64,000 nt of DNA, from positions 416,657 to 480,656 of the forward strand of contig BEXV01000003.1 in the NCBI GenBank assembly GCA_003118195.1, read 5' to 3'. The notes below the pieces were generated by a model. That model did no database searches, was not told the origin of the DNA, and was given only the letters and a program-made list of their open reading frames with translations. The DNA comes from Hemicentrotus pulcherrimus. Taxonomy: Eukaryota > Echinodermata > Echinoidea > Camarodonta > Strongylocentrotidae. Both the position numbers and the translations under genes were made by a program. Shown here one piece after another: positions 1 to 14,085 of this stretch; position 1 is the first letter of the stretch, and each line of letters starts with the position of its first letter.

Positions 1-3000
1 TTCGAAAGAAAATTCAAGTTTTCAGTTTGTGAGATCGTCACCTATCATCTATACGTACGTTCTGTGCCATTAAGCCATTTGAATTCCTGGATAGCCCGTA
101 TCGGTGGTACCTCACTAGCTAGGTTTAATCCTTTAACCTAATTCCTAAACCATTTCGCCTTTTCCTAAGACTCTCCCTTTCCTCATCGTCAACTCCATTT
201 GAATACGAACAACTGTGGCACGGAACTCGAACGATCAAATCGTTCGTGCATCCCCTCGAAGGTACAAGAAATTATCGAAGAGAAACGCAACAACTCGGTG
301 AGCAGACGAGCCGCAATGATCTCAGTGACGCAGTCTTCATGACGTGTCCGTTATATCGCTCAAAAGAATTGCGACTCATGAATGTAAGTTTTATCTGATT
401 ACTTAAGTTCGCTATCTGACATCGATTATTCAATGACTTGGTTTAAAGTCTGGACACGGTATGTTATTTTGAGGCCATCGTGGCCTTCTCTCATAAAACT
501 AAACGCTGTCATCCATTAGGACCACCAAGTTCCTAAGCTAAAGTGTGCTTTGAGACTGCAAGGCTGCAAAGGGGAAAAAAGTTGTTCGTACTTCGATGAG
601 TCTTGGTTCAGCACAATTCTATATAAACAGACTAAATTCTGTCAAAACGTAGCTTCAGAAAAATCATTTTAGTGCCAATTTTTTTAAAAGCAATAACTCA
701 ACAATTCTAGACAACCTTGATACTCTACACAACCTAAAGGCACTATCTGCATAATCTTGAATTATATTCTAAACATTTTTGTTCAAGCAAGAGAAGCGAT
801 GTGTTTGTCCTTTGCAGCTGAGTCTGTGTTTGTCCACGTAATTCTGACTGATATTACGAAACACTTATTAATTTGTAATCCTGTCATATCTAACGACATT
901 TCCCATTAAGCAGCGGGTCTATTTTTCATGTTTTATAACTAGACAAATCTTACTGCTCAAATCATTTGTAACCCTGTTTGAAAAAAGAAAAAAACCTAAG
1001 CATAGCATAGACTAAGTTCGTGCAAGAGATTTAACCCACACACACACACACAACCATTGTCTGCAACAAGGTGCATAAATCTTTTTAAACAATTTTTGTT
1101 ATTCGCTTTACAAAGTGCTTAGGAGCTGGGAAGTACACAAAAGCCGGCCCTTTTTACGATTTATGAAGAAATGAGTGGAGGGTAATAAAAGAGAAGTCAA
1201 AAGTTATTTCAGAGCCCGGGGGCAACCATTCATTTTTCTCGTCTCGTACGCGGAGGGTACAGCAAAGCGATTCGAATATTTTGCAAACAGGGGAACAAAA
1301 AATTTATATACTGTCTCAACCGCAGTATGCTAGATTCAATACAGCTACCGATTTGGAAGAAGAAAAAAAAAAGAGAACAAAAATTAAAAAATCATATTTT
1401 TTTTCACAATGCACAAAAATCCTTTTCGGGTCACTGTGTTTGACTTTGAGTACGTTGATACTGTAAGACTTTTTGCAGCCCGATACTTTTTTTATGAGGT
1501 TTAACTACGTCACTTCTGGCCCTGTTAAAGGAATAATAGACACACACCTACGTTATTGCACGAAAGCTTAGCTCATATACCTTAAGATAATGAAGAAAAC
1601 AAATATGCAGTAATGGAATGAAAGAGACAAAGTGGAGGAGAGCTGAGTATTTCAACGTGATCAATTAGTTTTTAATTATTCTCCTGAAATTGAAAACGTT
1701 TTCATATTTCGTCATTTTCTTTAGACAAAAAAAAAACAACACATTTTCATATTTGTTTTGCAAGCCATCAGAACACTTAAAAATAATGTCTCATCTCATT
1801 AATGTGAGGAGTTAGTTGTCCATTAAATGCATAAATGCTAAAATTCAGACAACACAGTTTTATCAAAATATGTGAAAACACACATATTATTATAATTCGC
1901 CGGCATAGCTGTGACATCATAATTATAGTGTTGCCAACTTGTGAAAGGAGCATGCGCAATGATCCATGTAATTAAATTCTTATTTACTGAATTTCTGAAC
2001 AGAATCAGAGCTGATTGTAGGTCTACTAATTTGATTAGAGATGAGAGATTATCGGTTAACCATACATTCATTTCACATTGTTGACTTTCCCGTCAATACA
2101 TTAATGTATCAAAAGGTGGGTAAATTCGGGGTAGGCGCGGGGAGAGAGAGTTGAGCCGGCCGGGGGAGGGGTGAGGGAAACGTGATGGGGTATGTAAAGG
2201 TGAATCTTTACACACTGTCATATTCCACTGGAGGGAACACCATCGTTTATTATCTCTCAAACAAAGAAACTGGAATGCAAGCATTTGATCGCCCCTGAAG
2301 TCACGGACCATTTGCGGCCAATAGATTCGCTTCAAAAACGGTTTATCCCATCTCAAATCTCTGCAAACCATGTATGCATGCATTCTCTGTGAACCAAAAT
2401 CAGTGTACAGAATAAGGTACGAGGCAGCAATAGACTGCGTTTATAACGGATGAGTGTCAATTCTTTTAAATGCAGTGTGATAAAAAACAAGTAATAGCTT
2501 AAGGGATGTCCTATGCAATTGACACGCGAACGTTAAGTGGATTATAGCTTGAAAGAGAATAGAGCTCAGCTGATATGCCATGACAATTGGATGGGGAGGG
2601 GGAGCAGCTCAATTAAGAAATGTATAGATACATGCATGCATGCACCACCATGTTTACCATTTGCATGTAGGCCTACGAATAGATGCAGTATTGACATGGC
2701 TGGTGTATGACAGCAACGTTGATTAAGCTGAAAATAATCACTTTCGGGGAAAAAAGCATAGTAAATATATGTATAATATTACAATATTATCAAGCGATCA
2801 CATAATGTTGCCGTGTTGGAGTGGGAGTGTGCCTTTAGCATACCGCAAATTCCATGCAGATAATAATTTTAAGCAAAATTCCAAATATTTCTCAATTTCG
2901 GGCGATAAAAATAAGAAGAGAATGGATTTATTGACAACTTTAGCTATACAAACTTTCTGGTCTACCTATTTCATAATCCTACGATGTAAAGTAATACAAA

Positions 3001-4241
3001 TCCATTGCTTTGACCCTACATAATCATACGAATAAACATCGTTCTTTCTCTCCATCCAGTGTCCATCTTCCCCTATCTATTTCTCCCGCTCTTTCTTTTC
3101 TAACTATTCTCCTATTTTGACCAGAACGCCCAAAAGGGAGGAATTTTATGACCCCAAGAGAAAGAATTGAACGAGGAATATGAAATTAGATCCTACCCCC
3201 TAGGTTATAAATTGCACAAAGCACCCGATCCAGTTATATTGCCCTACCTCACGCGATTCGGCCAGATTATGCAGAGTTAAAAGCAAAAAGGTGAAGAAAG
3301 TAAAAACCGTGCTTGTTACAAAGAGGACGTAAACAACTTTGGATGCCCTAGTTAATCTGGGTTTTTTTTTATTAAAAAATAACGTGTACCACCAATGTTC
3401 CAACTAACATGTATAACGAGAGGGACGTTCATCATATTATACTTGGCAGGACGACATTATCTGCGATCTACTGAAGATTTGGATATACTTCGACGCGAGG
3501 AAGACGCCATCCTCGTACCGTATCTACATAATCTTCCAGATAAATCCCTGATAATTATGAAATACAAATGTGAATAGATTTGAATAAAAGTATGGCTTGC
3601 GAAAGTGTGGGTGCAAACAGTGGTTTCAGTGCATAACCAATTTACATTTTCATTCTACAATTTAGACAAAAAAGAGAAAAAGAAGAGAAATAACTCTTTG
3701 TCTCCTTACATCTGTCAGACATTGTTTGGGGGAAACCCCCTTCATTGATAACGCCTGTACACTCTAATGTGATTAAACCAGGTGTTCATGTTCCAAATAA
3801 AAGAAATATAATCTAGCCTACGCAATATTTACGCTATATCTGTCAATTTTATGAGTATATCGACAAGACTGTTAATTAAAATCCACATTGTTGTCGCTTT
3901 TGTCGACGTATTACAAACCACTCTCGGGTATCTTTACTGCCCCTGGTAAATGTTGGTATTTATCTATTGAAAGTAAATAGTGCAATTTTAGTCTAAAGAG
4001 GGGGGGGGGGTGCATTTAAAGAGCATCATTAATCACAAACCAGACAAGCTACTAAAAACATCGAATTGAATCATTACAGGAATCAGATTATTCTTTAACC
4101 ATTAATCACCCCCAATGTATTCCTTATCATTGCTATCTATAACAACGACTCTTCCCCTCTAATGTTATTACTTCATTCGTCTTGTTCGACAAAGTTAAAA
4201 TGCAGTTGATGGATGTCTAAGTTACCTATAGATGCTTTCGC
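1..4241. other. gene-free AT-rich stretch
   Basis: No open frame here has coding character, a recognisable domain or convincing splice sites. A short pure CA run lies at 1037-1052 and a G run near 4000-4010. A minus-strand frame at 2093-2383 contains a short string that looks like an integrase zinc-finger region, but it is too weak to call. I see nothing else in this stretch. Confidence 0.5.
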
Positions 4242-4272
<31 letters not shown>

Positions 4273-4275
4273 TTT
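4242..4275. repeat. (CTTT)n microsatellite
   Basis: About eight tandem CTTT units, ending in a run of T. The Lys/Glu-rich minus-strand frames that cross it are translations of the repeat. Confidence 0.9.
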
Positions 4276-6812
4276 GTGTGACTGGAATGGACCAGGGAAT
4301 AGATCGGGTGGGCTGGCTGACTGCTTGTTATTGGTGAGCATGTAAACACGCTTTGACGGAGGAAACACAACAATCATCCACACAGACAAATTATTAATCC
4401 TAAATTCCCCCACGCTCTCCAGATCTCAAATGCTATTTTCACCGACACATAATTCATCGAGAGATTTGGGGCTGGAATGTTTTTTAATGCGATACGGTCG
4501 TTAAACAACCTCATTTTCGCGACTTCGCACACAATGCCACGATTTCCATTAAGAATAGCACAAGACTTGCAGGAGTGGATGCCTGAATGTTAGAGGGTAA
4601 ATATTCAACAAAGGTTTTTTTTATATATAATAGAATATTAGGCATAAACAAGGCATCGCTAAGTACCGTCATATCATGCCAATAAAGTCAAACGAAAGAA
4701 CAGGCGCTCCCTGTATTGTCAAAATTGGTTTTAAGTGTTAAACCAAAATGAAACTTATCAACGTTTCTAAGCGTTTCTAAAGGCTTCTAAACCTCTCGAT
4801 GGTTCTATATGCTTGACATGGTGACACATCTAGAAATTAAGCTCCCATTAGGCAATACACAAAGCTTGAACTATGCATAAGTAGGGGAAAAGGTTGACGT
4901 TGAAGTCCAGGTTCAATCTGGTAAAATGCTGTTAATTCGCATTCCATCCTTAAGTTAATGTTGATAATTGAGAAGGTGATGAAATGAATACATGTCACGT
5001 ATGGACCATAATTGAGAACAGGAATGCTTGCATCCTTAGAATATAATGTGGATGTCCACTGTAGGTCTGTAGGACCAAATGGCATTGTTAATACACGGTG
5101 GTACAAAGTAATATACGGGATATCTACCTACCGTGATGACTACACAGACTGTCCTACAATGGCATTTATTACCATTGCCAGGGTACCTCCCCTGTCGACC
5201 TTGTCTTTGTCTACTTGGTCCAGGCTTTCGGCTTATTAGAGGACCATTGCATTACCCTTGTGCTCAATATTGTTCCAGCTACAAATTGGGTCCGGTTAAA
5301 CACTCTATTGCGAAACCATTTATCCGACAACTTCATTTCCCTCTCCATCCAGACTCGAAATACCAATAAAGACATTTTCAGGCTTTGTGGGGTTGTCACA
5401 ATGGCCCTAAATAGCAGATAGAGGTTTTCATGACCGGCCAGGCATGGTAAATGCAAACTCGTAAAAAATGCAGAACAACTGTTGCTGTTAGGAGTGACGC
5501 ATTGAAACACAGAGCTGCTTATCAATAATACAGACTTCAAGGACTGTTATCTTTCTTTCGAGTTTTCTTGGTTATCACACGTCTTCGATAATCTGAACGT
5601 TTGTATTAACTTGTCCAAAATTATGAAGTCAAACGGAACTAAAACCATCTTAGTGTAGTCTTTTGATTCATCATGCTCTGATCGTGTATGCCTTTTTCAA
5701 GATGCTTAGGCTAAAAAAAGGTTGAATATAAAACAATTATTGTGATTGTGAAAGAAAAGCACTGGGAAAAGGTTGATTAAGTAGTTAACAAGAAATGATG
5801 TATTCTGTCTGGTTTTGGACCCATCAAAATAAATGAAAATTGACTCAATCTCGCGATCTTGTGATATCCCTCCACACTAACACTTAAACAAAACGAATAA
5901 TAACAGCGCACAAATTATATTTCAGCTTTAAAAAAACTCGACCTCCTCCTTAAACCCAAAACGTTCGAGTTAATATAGACATATCACATATTTTCCACCC
6001 CTTGGAATGGAGGGCAGGTGTATTTGAATCCCCGATTGCTATGAGAAATGGCAACAATCCGACCTAATCCGAGCCCTGACACTATACCTGATCGGCCATT
6101 TCCGAAAGTCTTAACCTTACCCTCGTACGTTCAACTTTGTGCTATCACTGATCCGGACGTGGTATTGAATTCCATGCTGGGTTATATAGCCGACGTAAAC
6201 AGCCTCAAATTTGGACCGTTAGTCACTTTGACCAAAGAGTTAAGACCAGGAGCGGACTGGGACTGAAATTCGTTTTGTGGAATTTGGATGCGATCTGTCC
6301 ATTACCTATGTTAATCGGCCCTCAGACAATACATCGACCGGCCCTCAAGTCCAAATATTGATCGGCCATTGGGGAAAGCCTCCCGACTCCATATGTATCG
6401 GTCTCTACATAAAGTATTGTCTAAGTATTTTGTTCTGGTTGCGTGTTTAAATAAACAAAAAACTTTTACATAAAGAGATCTCGGAATCATCCATATTGGC
6501 TCTTTACTTCAACCAACCTCTTGATAAGGCGAGGGTGGATTGTCACGGAGTAAACATGAGCGAACCTGCATGGCGTTCAGTTGGTCTGCGAAATGCATCA
6601 GATAGCTGCAGGGGGAGAAAATGTGTTTGAACTTGGTAACAAATTCATGACTTCCTCCCCGAGGTGCTAATATGAGTCAAAGCAAGTGGTTAAAAGCCCT
6701 TATCTAATGTGACAGGGTGATGTTCTGATCAACGGTGCGACTGTCGCAGTGGTTATACATGGCCGATGATCTCAATCATGTTTAAGAGCAGTGGCGTTTA
6801 AATAACAGCTGA
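4276..6812. other. gene-free stretch
   Basis: No supported gene. Between about 6090 and 6380 the words ATCGGCC and ACCGGCCCTC recur several times, which suggests a decayed short tandem repeat or old transposon. I see no RNA gene or domain-bearing frame. Confidence 0.45.
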
Positions 6813-6990
6813 CAGGGGTGTTGGCATTGGTATTGGTGATGGTGGTGGTGGGTGTTGGTGATGGTGGTGGTGTTCGTGGTGGCGATGGTAATGGTGGTAT
6901 AAGGGGTGCAATATGGTTGTGGAATGGTGGAGAAGAAAGAGGTGGTGATGCGCGGTTGTGGTGCGTCTGTAACGGTGTAAGTGTTGGCTT
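6813..6990. repeat. imperfect GGT/GGTGAT repeat tract
   Basis: Degenerate GGT, GAT and GTT triplets dominate the + strand. Both the Gly/Val-rich + frame and the Pro/Thr-rich - frame are products of the triplet repeat and not genes. Confidence 0.8.
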
Positions 6991-7324
6991 TATTGACACG
7001 AGTTATAGTTAGAATATGGGTGGCAAATAAGTACCTCGTCAGAGGGTGACAATGGGCGTGGTAGGTACAGTTACACCCCTATCAGCATGGTGTCTTTGGT
7101 CCTCACTGGTGTTAACATACCCTTTGGTTTGATTACTCCATCCAACCCGTCAGGGCTGATTTTGTTTATTCCTATTGGGGATAGCGTGTATAAGATGTTG
7201 TTTGTGTCGTATTTGATAATGGGTATTTGATGAGTTCTACACTCGTCAGATGATCGTCATGTCGTGACTACACCGTTTGCGTGCTATGTATACATACAAT
7301 AACGAGATTTGCCAACAAAGGCAC

Positions 7325-7402
7325 AGAGAGAGAGAGAGAGAGCGAGAGAGGGAGGGAGAGGGATGGAGAGGGAATTAGAGGGGGAGAGTCAAAGAGAGAC
7401 CA
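7325..7402. repeat. (GA)n-rich purine tract
   Basis: A pure AG run at the start is followed by GGGA and GAGG variants, all purine on the + strand with few interruptions. Confidence 0.85.
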
Positions 7403-10016
7403 TATCCTGAATATGCATTAGGTCTTGACCTACAAAGTGTGGAAAACTTGTCTCGGCTGGTTGACACGTGGGCAATGGATTGACCTATGCGCTTGTAAAC
7501 AATATGTCTTGATGGATTAAGATGCAGGAAAAGTTCAATTTCGTTTCCTGAATATGAGCTCTCACAGCGTTCACATCATTGCAAAGCTAAACAGTGCACT
7601 CTTCTGAATGGAAGACAAAATACGAGGAAGAATGGCTCTAAAAGAATGAAAACCCCGAAGATTATTTTTACAAATAATTTTGAGAAGGCCTGTATGGCCA
7701 AACATTTCTCTTTCTAGATCTCAATTACGAAACATTAGATACTATGTAAAACATAAATAAATTATACTGATACTAACCTTACACATTAAAGTTTTGAAGG
7801 ACTTATGAAATGTAATTTGAAATATAATTTATTACCCCTTTCTCAATTTTTGTTTCTATATTTCCTTGATCTGTTGAAAAAACCCTCTTTCCGATTTCAT
7901 AATACTCGATTAAGGATTATCTAATGGACAATGCACTCTTGCACCAATACATTCTCTATTGGACCATTACTGCAAGACGAAGTTGTATTAATGTATGAAC
8001 GCAGTCGTGAAAGAGAAACAAAATCACCATCACTAATCCAAAACCCAAAGACAACGTGACAAAAAAAAACAACAAATGGTTAGCAGATCGTCTTAGTAAC
8101 GGATGAGAGATTAAAACAGATCATCAAAAGAAAAAAATAAAGACAATCAGACAGAAATAAAAGTCTCATGTGGACCGGGGTTTGTACCCCATCACTTCAC
8201 TCTCCTTCTCTCTACGTTCTTTTTTCTTCTCCTTCTTAGGTCTAAGCGATTCCAATACATATCGAGGGACAGAAGGAGGAACAATTCAGGGAAGATGATT
8301 ATTGGGAAAATATTATGCCCTGTCGAAATGGGAATTAATTGATCGTTGTTTTTGAGTAGAAAGCATGAACGTGTGACGATACGTACAACCAAGCTGCTTA
8401 CATACAATATTAACCATCCCACGCCTTCCCTAACTTATCCCAACTCAGCCATGATGATGAGAAATTTATCAGCGATAATGTTTCTAACAGACAGCGTAGC
8501 TGAACTCACAGATGCTACACAGACAGTCTTTTGTACGTTAAGGGTATTGCAAACAAGAAAAGAATCACATCAAATTCGATAAAAGCACAAGTTTACGATG
8601 GAAATTTAAATTTCATGGAGAATTTCAATTCTGGAATTCTGATAATTTGAGAACAAATTTCAGGTGTGTGAGAATATGACTCAGTTGCTAAAAATGAATG
8701 TGTTTGTGTTTTAAATTTGTACAAACATTCGAACGCGGTGTGATCAATGCCATATTTACATATAATCTAGTCAAATACGCTTCAGAAAAGTTCGATTGTG
8801 TTAATGAAACTATGATTTGTTTTCTCCTTCATAGAACTCGTCATCTTGTCATACGGTAATTGTTTTAAAGCAACTATTAAATAAAAAGCTATTGTCCTTT
8901 CAAAAATTATTATCTCGATACATGCAGCTGCAATGAGTATTCTGTATGCACAGTTCCAACTCACATGGCGCCAAACACCATGCGACGGACTACAAAAATG
9001 CCTCTGGAGTGATAAGGGATTCAGCGCCAGAAAACCGTCGAACATGCTAAGAAAATCTTATTTGTTTCGGTTGACGTGGCATGTCATTCACGTAGCTGTC
9101 ATGATAATATGTCAGTCAGGCAAGACTTCCAAAGAGAGAGACTTAGATCACTATCACAGTACAACCAATCGGTTCAAGTCGGAACTAATCAACATTTCTT
9201 CCCACCCAAGTCCCTTCCGTTCTTCTTTTTCCTCCTTGAAGAGAGGAATACAAAATAAAAAATATAAACGCAAAACACCAAGAGAGTGACGATCTAAAGA
9301 AGATGTGAATTATATACGAACTTTGACCTTTTTTGCGGTCTTGTTCAAATCGTCGCATTTCCTTGAACGACTCAAAGAGTTCATTGAGGAAGTCAAAATC
9401 ATTAAGAAATGACACAATAAATTTAGATGACACGATTTCCCTAATCTTACCCCTGTAATAATTTGTTATCATTGCGACATAATACACCTTTCACTAATGT
9501 AAGATTATGTATTTGTGCAGTTAAATTCGATGCGAATGCGTTGTTCAATTCATTTCCTTTCACTCGAAGTAACATTAGTTGTTGGTCGATTCTTTTAATC
9601 TTCGGGCCTAATATCAGGGAGGGTAGAGTGGATTGTATACATGTATTTCACTGTTCTATAATATCCGACATGGTTTTTGAGGTGTTTCGTCGATTACTCC
9701 TAAACACAAGCCCTCTTATGAGCTTTATCATTCAACAGGGATTTGTGGTTTTGGCTCCCTTAACCCCCACCCCCTCTCCTTATACCCTACCTATTATTAG
9801 GCTCTCGCTTGAGATTTGAAGTATGGTGTAAGTTTTCGTTACCCCCGAACTAACTGCGATCCTACAGATGGGTTTTAAAACCAGTTTCAGTTCACCTCTT
9901 CCCCTCCTTTCCCCCTCTTTCTAACACCACGACCACAGACGTTTGTCCACACCATACGCTCACGGCTCTTTGTGAATTGTCTTCACCTTCCTGTATCTAC
10001 GACACAGTTCCACCCC
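7403..10016. other. gene-free stretch
   Basis: Open frames of up to 118 codons exist (for example 8933-9289 and 9463-9819 on +), but they overlap frames on the other strand, lack known motifs, and have base composition no different from their surroundings. No gene is supported. Confidence 0.45.
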
Positions 10017-10040
10017 CTCTCTCTCTCTCTCTCTCTCTCT
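10017..10040. repeat. (CT)n microsatellite
   Basis: Twelve uninterrupted CT units. Confidence 0.9.
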
Positions 10041-10312
10041 ATGCCGTGACAATTTTCTCTTCGCTTGTTCCTGGGAGTTGTATCAAAGTATTTCACTAGT
10101 CCATCAATCGCCACTTTCCCACATAAGCGTGGCAAGCCAGGGTTGCGAAGGGTCGGCAACGCTGCCAGGGCCTCGCTCTCCAGTAAATCTCGCCCGGCCA
10201 GCCTTGGCAAAAGTAGGACTCTCCTCAACGATTTCTTAGATCTTTTTTCGACCGGGCAATCTTACGGGCAGGCTCTGGGGATAGACGCAGGGGTGAAAGA
10301 GGAAGAAAGTGA

Positions 10313-10339
10313 CAGAGAGAGAGAAAGAGAGAGAGAGAG
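10313..10339. repeat. (GA)n microsatellite
   Basis: GA repeats with one AAAG interruption. They lie at the edge of a purine-rich block that continues to about 10650. Confidence 0.85.
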
Positions 10340-10541
10340 CTTAAAGGGGAAAAAAAAAGGACCAAAGGACCAAAGGAATGAAGGAACGAGAGACTGATAA
10401 AAGAATTAAGGCAAAGAGAGTCGAGTCAGAACAAAACTGTAAGCCTAGACAGAAAGGTAAAGAAAGGATGTGCAACAAACGGAGGGGGTGGACAAATAAA
10501 AAAAAAGAGAGAGAAAGGCATAGAGTTAGGGGAATAGAGAC

Positions 10542-10651
10542 GATGGGAGAGAAAGAGAAGGGACGTTAAAATATACATTATAATAGAAAGAGGGAGAGAA
10601 AGAGAAGGGACGTTAAAAAATAAAATGATAAGAGAAAGAGGGAGAGAAAGA
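10542..10651 (+). repeat. short tandem repeat, about 2.5 purine-rich units
   Basis: A unit containing GGGAGAGAAAGAGAAGGGAC followed by GTTAAAA occurs from about 10545 and again 47 bases on. A third, partial unit (GGGAGAGAAAGA) follows after a shorter spacing. This is an imperfect minisatellite that grew inside a purine-rich tract. Confidence 0.8.
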
Positions 10652-12723
10652 ATGTAATTTTAGTGACGGGGCAGAACAATCTGATCTCTCCTAGTCAGGT
10701 ACCACGGGAGATCCTCTGATAAAAACCAAATACCGCCGAGCATTCAATCAGAAGAAAAAAATGAGAGAGGAAAAGATGGTAATGGGATAGAAGGTGATAT
10801 ATAGGCATGATAACGTGACTATAATGCTTCATCAAGGAAGTGTTAGTTTTCAATTGCTTTCCGATTGGACTCGTGTTGATGTTTCTGTCTGCGCTGAGCC
10901 AATCGATTGGGCTTCACATGCTCCGGGTCTCAGCCAGGGAGCTTCACGGTGAAGGTTGCGACATCTTCGCGACGAAAGGTCTTCTGCGTGACGGAGGTCT
11001 CGCCATGTTATTACAACTTTCAAAATGGCGGATAGACACTCTCTCCATGATTTCAACATCAAATCCTGATGTCATGATGATTTTATTCGATTTTCATGAG
11101 CTCAATGTGACCCCGATTTGTCTACCTTTCCACCCCTCCCCCGAACAATACACTCTTTAAAGAGCGCCGATCGCCCGCGCTGAATGAAGACTTAATCTCG
11201 CTCAAACTTACAGTGGAGGGCGCATGCGCACACGATTTTCCACATAAATGAAATCCATGGACTCTCCTCTTTGAGGTTCTCTTTTTATCTTGTCCTACAT
11301 TTCATTTTTCTTATAAAAATGCCAAGAAACCCATGATTGATAAGACCTTGGCGGGCTCGGCGAATCGCACCTCCTCGGGGAGTAGCTTAAGTCCCTACCA
11401 ATATTAAAGCAATACCGACTTTTTGGTCGGATCTGATAATTGAGGGACCCATCGAAAGTGCTCCGCAACAAAATAGAAGGAAAAGCGTCTGGCATAGAAG
11501 AATGTCTAGCTACCACGGTACTTAATCGTCAATACATTGATTTCGATAGATTTTCTATCACGTAAAGAAGAGATAATGGGTCATACCTATACAGGAGGGT
11601 GGCAAAGAAATGATAGACAAACGAAATGTTTAGATTGGTCAAAGGGCGCAAGGAAACGCAGACGTCTGCTCCCGGTAATCAGGTCAAGCGTTCAAGAGAT
11701 GAATGCATACATTGGTGGGGTTGGCTGACATGATGTCTTCAAGACAGACAGACACAAACGAGGTAGGTGTGAAAATTCACATCCCGTCTTTTAAGCTCCA
11801 TTTTAACGCGATTAAACTGGAATGCATGGGCGGTGAACAAGGGACAATTAGAGAAGGGAGTGAGACATATGGCCCTATATATACGACATGTTAACAAACA
11901 AATCAACGCAGTCACTGGAGCTAGAAGATGTAATACGTAATAGAAAATGCTCACCCTTCCATGTGCTAAGTTGGAATAGCACTGAGGTATATAAAATCAT
12001 GTAATATATAACTTGTTCCACGTTATCTATCAATCCCAAATATAAGCCAATTTTAAACAACCAGCATACCAATAATACATTTGAACGATGTATCTTGATC
12101 CACGTAAAACTTAATCGCCATTTCCTGAGCGGAAATATATTTTTAAATCGACTATTATATTTATTTCACCTCGAGGAAATTAACTTCCCCAACTAATCCT
12201 GAATTAAATCTCTAGGCATTTATTAGTACCCTCTTTCAAACTAGATGAAAAGGTATTTTAGGTATTCATACGTCATGTACATCATTTGTAAGGATCCAAT
12301 GCGTCTATTTGTAGAGGTAAAGGTATGCACCCTTTTATGGATGATCCTAGAGAGACAGGGGGTACTTAAAAACACCCCTCTTTAAATACCAACGGAGACA
12401 TCTTCTGATTTCTTTAGTTGAAAAAAAAACAACCCACATAGAGATTTTCGTTGGTATGTTGATTCTAGAATTATGTTCTTATTAAAAACCAGTTGCCCAT
12501 TCGTGCCATTCGGGAAGATTACTTTTTTTTAAGTCAGAAAAAGAGGAATTTATAGGACATTAACCAACAATTACAGGAGCAAACACAATACAATATAATT
12601 ATTTTATAACGTGTAATCTACTCTGTTCTTATTCTTACCGAGGAGGTGGGTTCGGTATTATTAGTTTATCTTTTTCATGTCAAATCTAGCATCCGAGGCG
12701 AGAGAACAAAGAGAGATAGCTTT
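10652..12723. other. gene-free stretch
   Basis: No supported gene. The part around 10850-11070 is less AT-rich and open on both strands but has no recognisable protein. I see no RNA genes or mobile element. Confidence 0.45.
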
Positions 12724-12732
12724 AGAGAGAGG

Positions 12733-12763
<31 letters not shown>
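12724..12763. repeat. (GA)n microsatellite with G run
   Basis: AG repeats that end in a run of about ten G. Confidence 0.9.
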
Positions 12764-14038
12764 CAGAATCGGATACAGGATTAGGATTACAGGTTTCATG
12801 CATTCGACCCGAAACAACATTTTGATGACGTCTTTCTTTATATCTTCTGTTGATTGTCTTAGTGGTGATACCATATCGTATTCAGAAACCGCTCTTCTTG
12901 CACCTCAAATAAGTCTCAACTACTAAGTTTGAAATTGTGTTGTTTGCGTATATTAATTGATCACGAAAATGACTGTACATCAAACATTGCAGATGATTTT
13001 TATAACTGCAAAGAGTCTATCGCTTGAAATGGTCAAGGTTCGACATGCGTAGGCGTTCGTTGTCTCTGAACTTGAAATATATTCAATTTTGATTTTTGAT
13101 TTTTATTATAACAAAAAAAAACAAAAAACGAGAGAGATACAATACAAGGTCGCGGTTCTTCCACGTCACTATCCCTCCTATTGTTGGGAGGTGAAATAAA
13201 GAAGCGACGGTGACCCTGAAAAATTGCCAAACTATTTTATGACAAAAGTATACGAACCCGGCTCTAGACAACAGCAAAAATAACTGTGTCATGTTATTTG
13301 TCCCTCCGTTGGGTCTCATGGACCATGTTTGTGTTCTCCAACATTTTTCGGCGATGAGAAATCAAAGAGCATATTCGTTAATGGACATTAGAGTTCATCT
13401 GCATTAAGTAAGAATTCTAGGGCTCAGTTTCTGGTTCTATTTCTAATTGAGTAAAACAAATGTAAAAATCGGTTTCTGATGCATTTATTCAAGAAGTTTG
13501 AAGTGAGTAAAACAAGATATTTGGATGTTAATTTGTAACAGGTTTCTTTAATTTAAAAAAAGAAAGAAATTTCTCTAACCATGAGGTGCTCTTCAGTGTA
13601 TCGAATAAACGTACACATTAGTGACGGACGAACAAAGAAGAGAAAAGAAGGCAGAAAGTGTTTGAAATGCAGTGACAATTGGATGTAAATATTAGTACAA
13701 GAAGGTCTTTTTGGGGGGAGAAGCATCGCACTTTGTGGAGGTTCAAAGGTTTGCCAATCCTTTCCCTCAAGCAAAAGGAGGAGGGGCAATGTTTCATGTA
13801 GTATGGTGTAATTTTGACTGTCAGGTGAATACCCTCATACCATGAACTACCATGGCCTAGCTGAAGGGGGCACGTGCCCCATTACTGAATGGTGAAATTC
13901 GAAGAAAAAATAACAACAAAAGGGGGGAGGGAGAAAGAGAGAAATAAACGGGAGATGAGGAAGTTTACCCCTTCATCATTCCACCTCAATCGATGGCCTT
14001 ATATTTCGGAATTCTTCATTATCGCAAGTCCGGTGACA
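12764..14038. other. gene-free stretch
   Basis: AT-rich sequence with several A/T homopolymers. The short frames on both strands have no coding character. Confidence 0.45.
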
Positions 14039-14085
14039 CCCCCCCCCCCCCCNNNCCCCCCCCCCCCCACACACACACCCCCATG
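14039..14085. repeat. poly-C tract with unresolved bases, then (CA)n
   Basis: Two C runs are separated by three N (14053-14055) and followed by a short CA repeat. The N mark a homopolymer of unresolved length. Confidence 0.85.

Noticed and set aside
2093..2383. Minus-strand frame with KRIYWPQMVRD, like the integrase zinc-finger region of Ty3/gypsy elements
   Set aside because: The likeness is limited to a few residues; the HHCC spacing and neighbouring integrase or RT sequence are absent.
10065..10397. 110-residue basic + frame
   Set aside because: The second half is the GA repeat; the first half is open on both strands and matches nothing I know.
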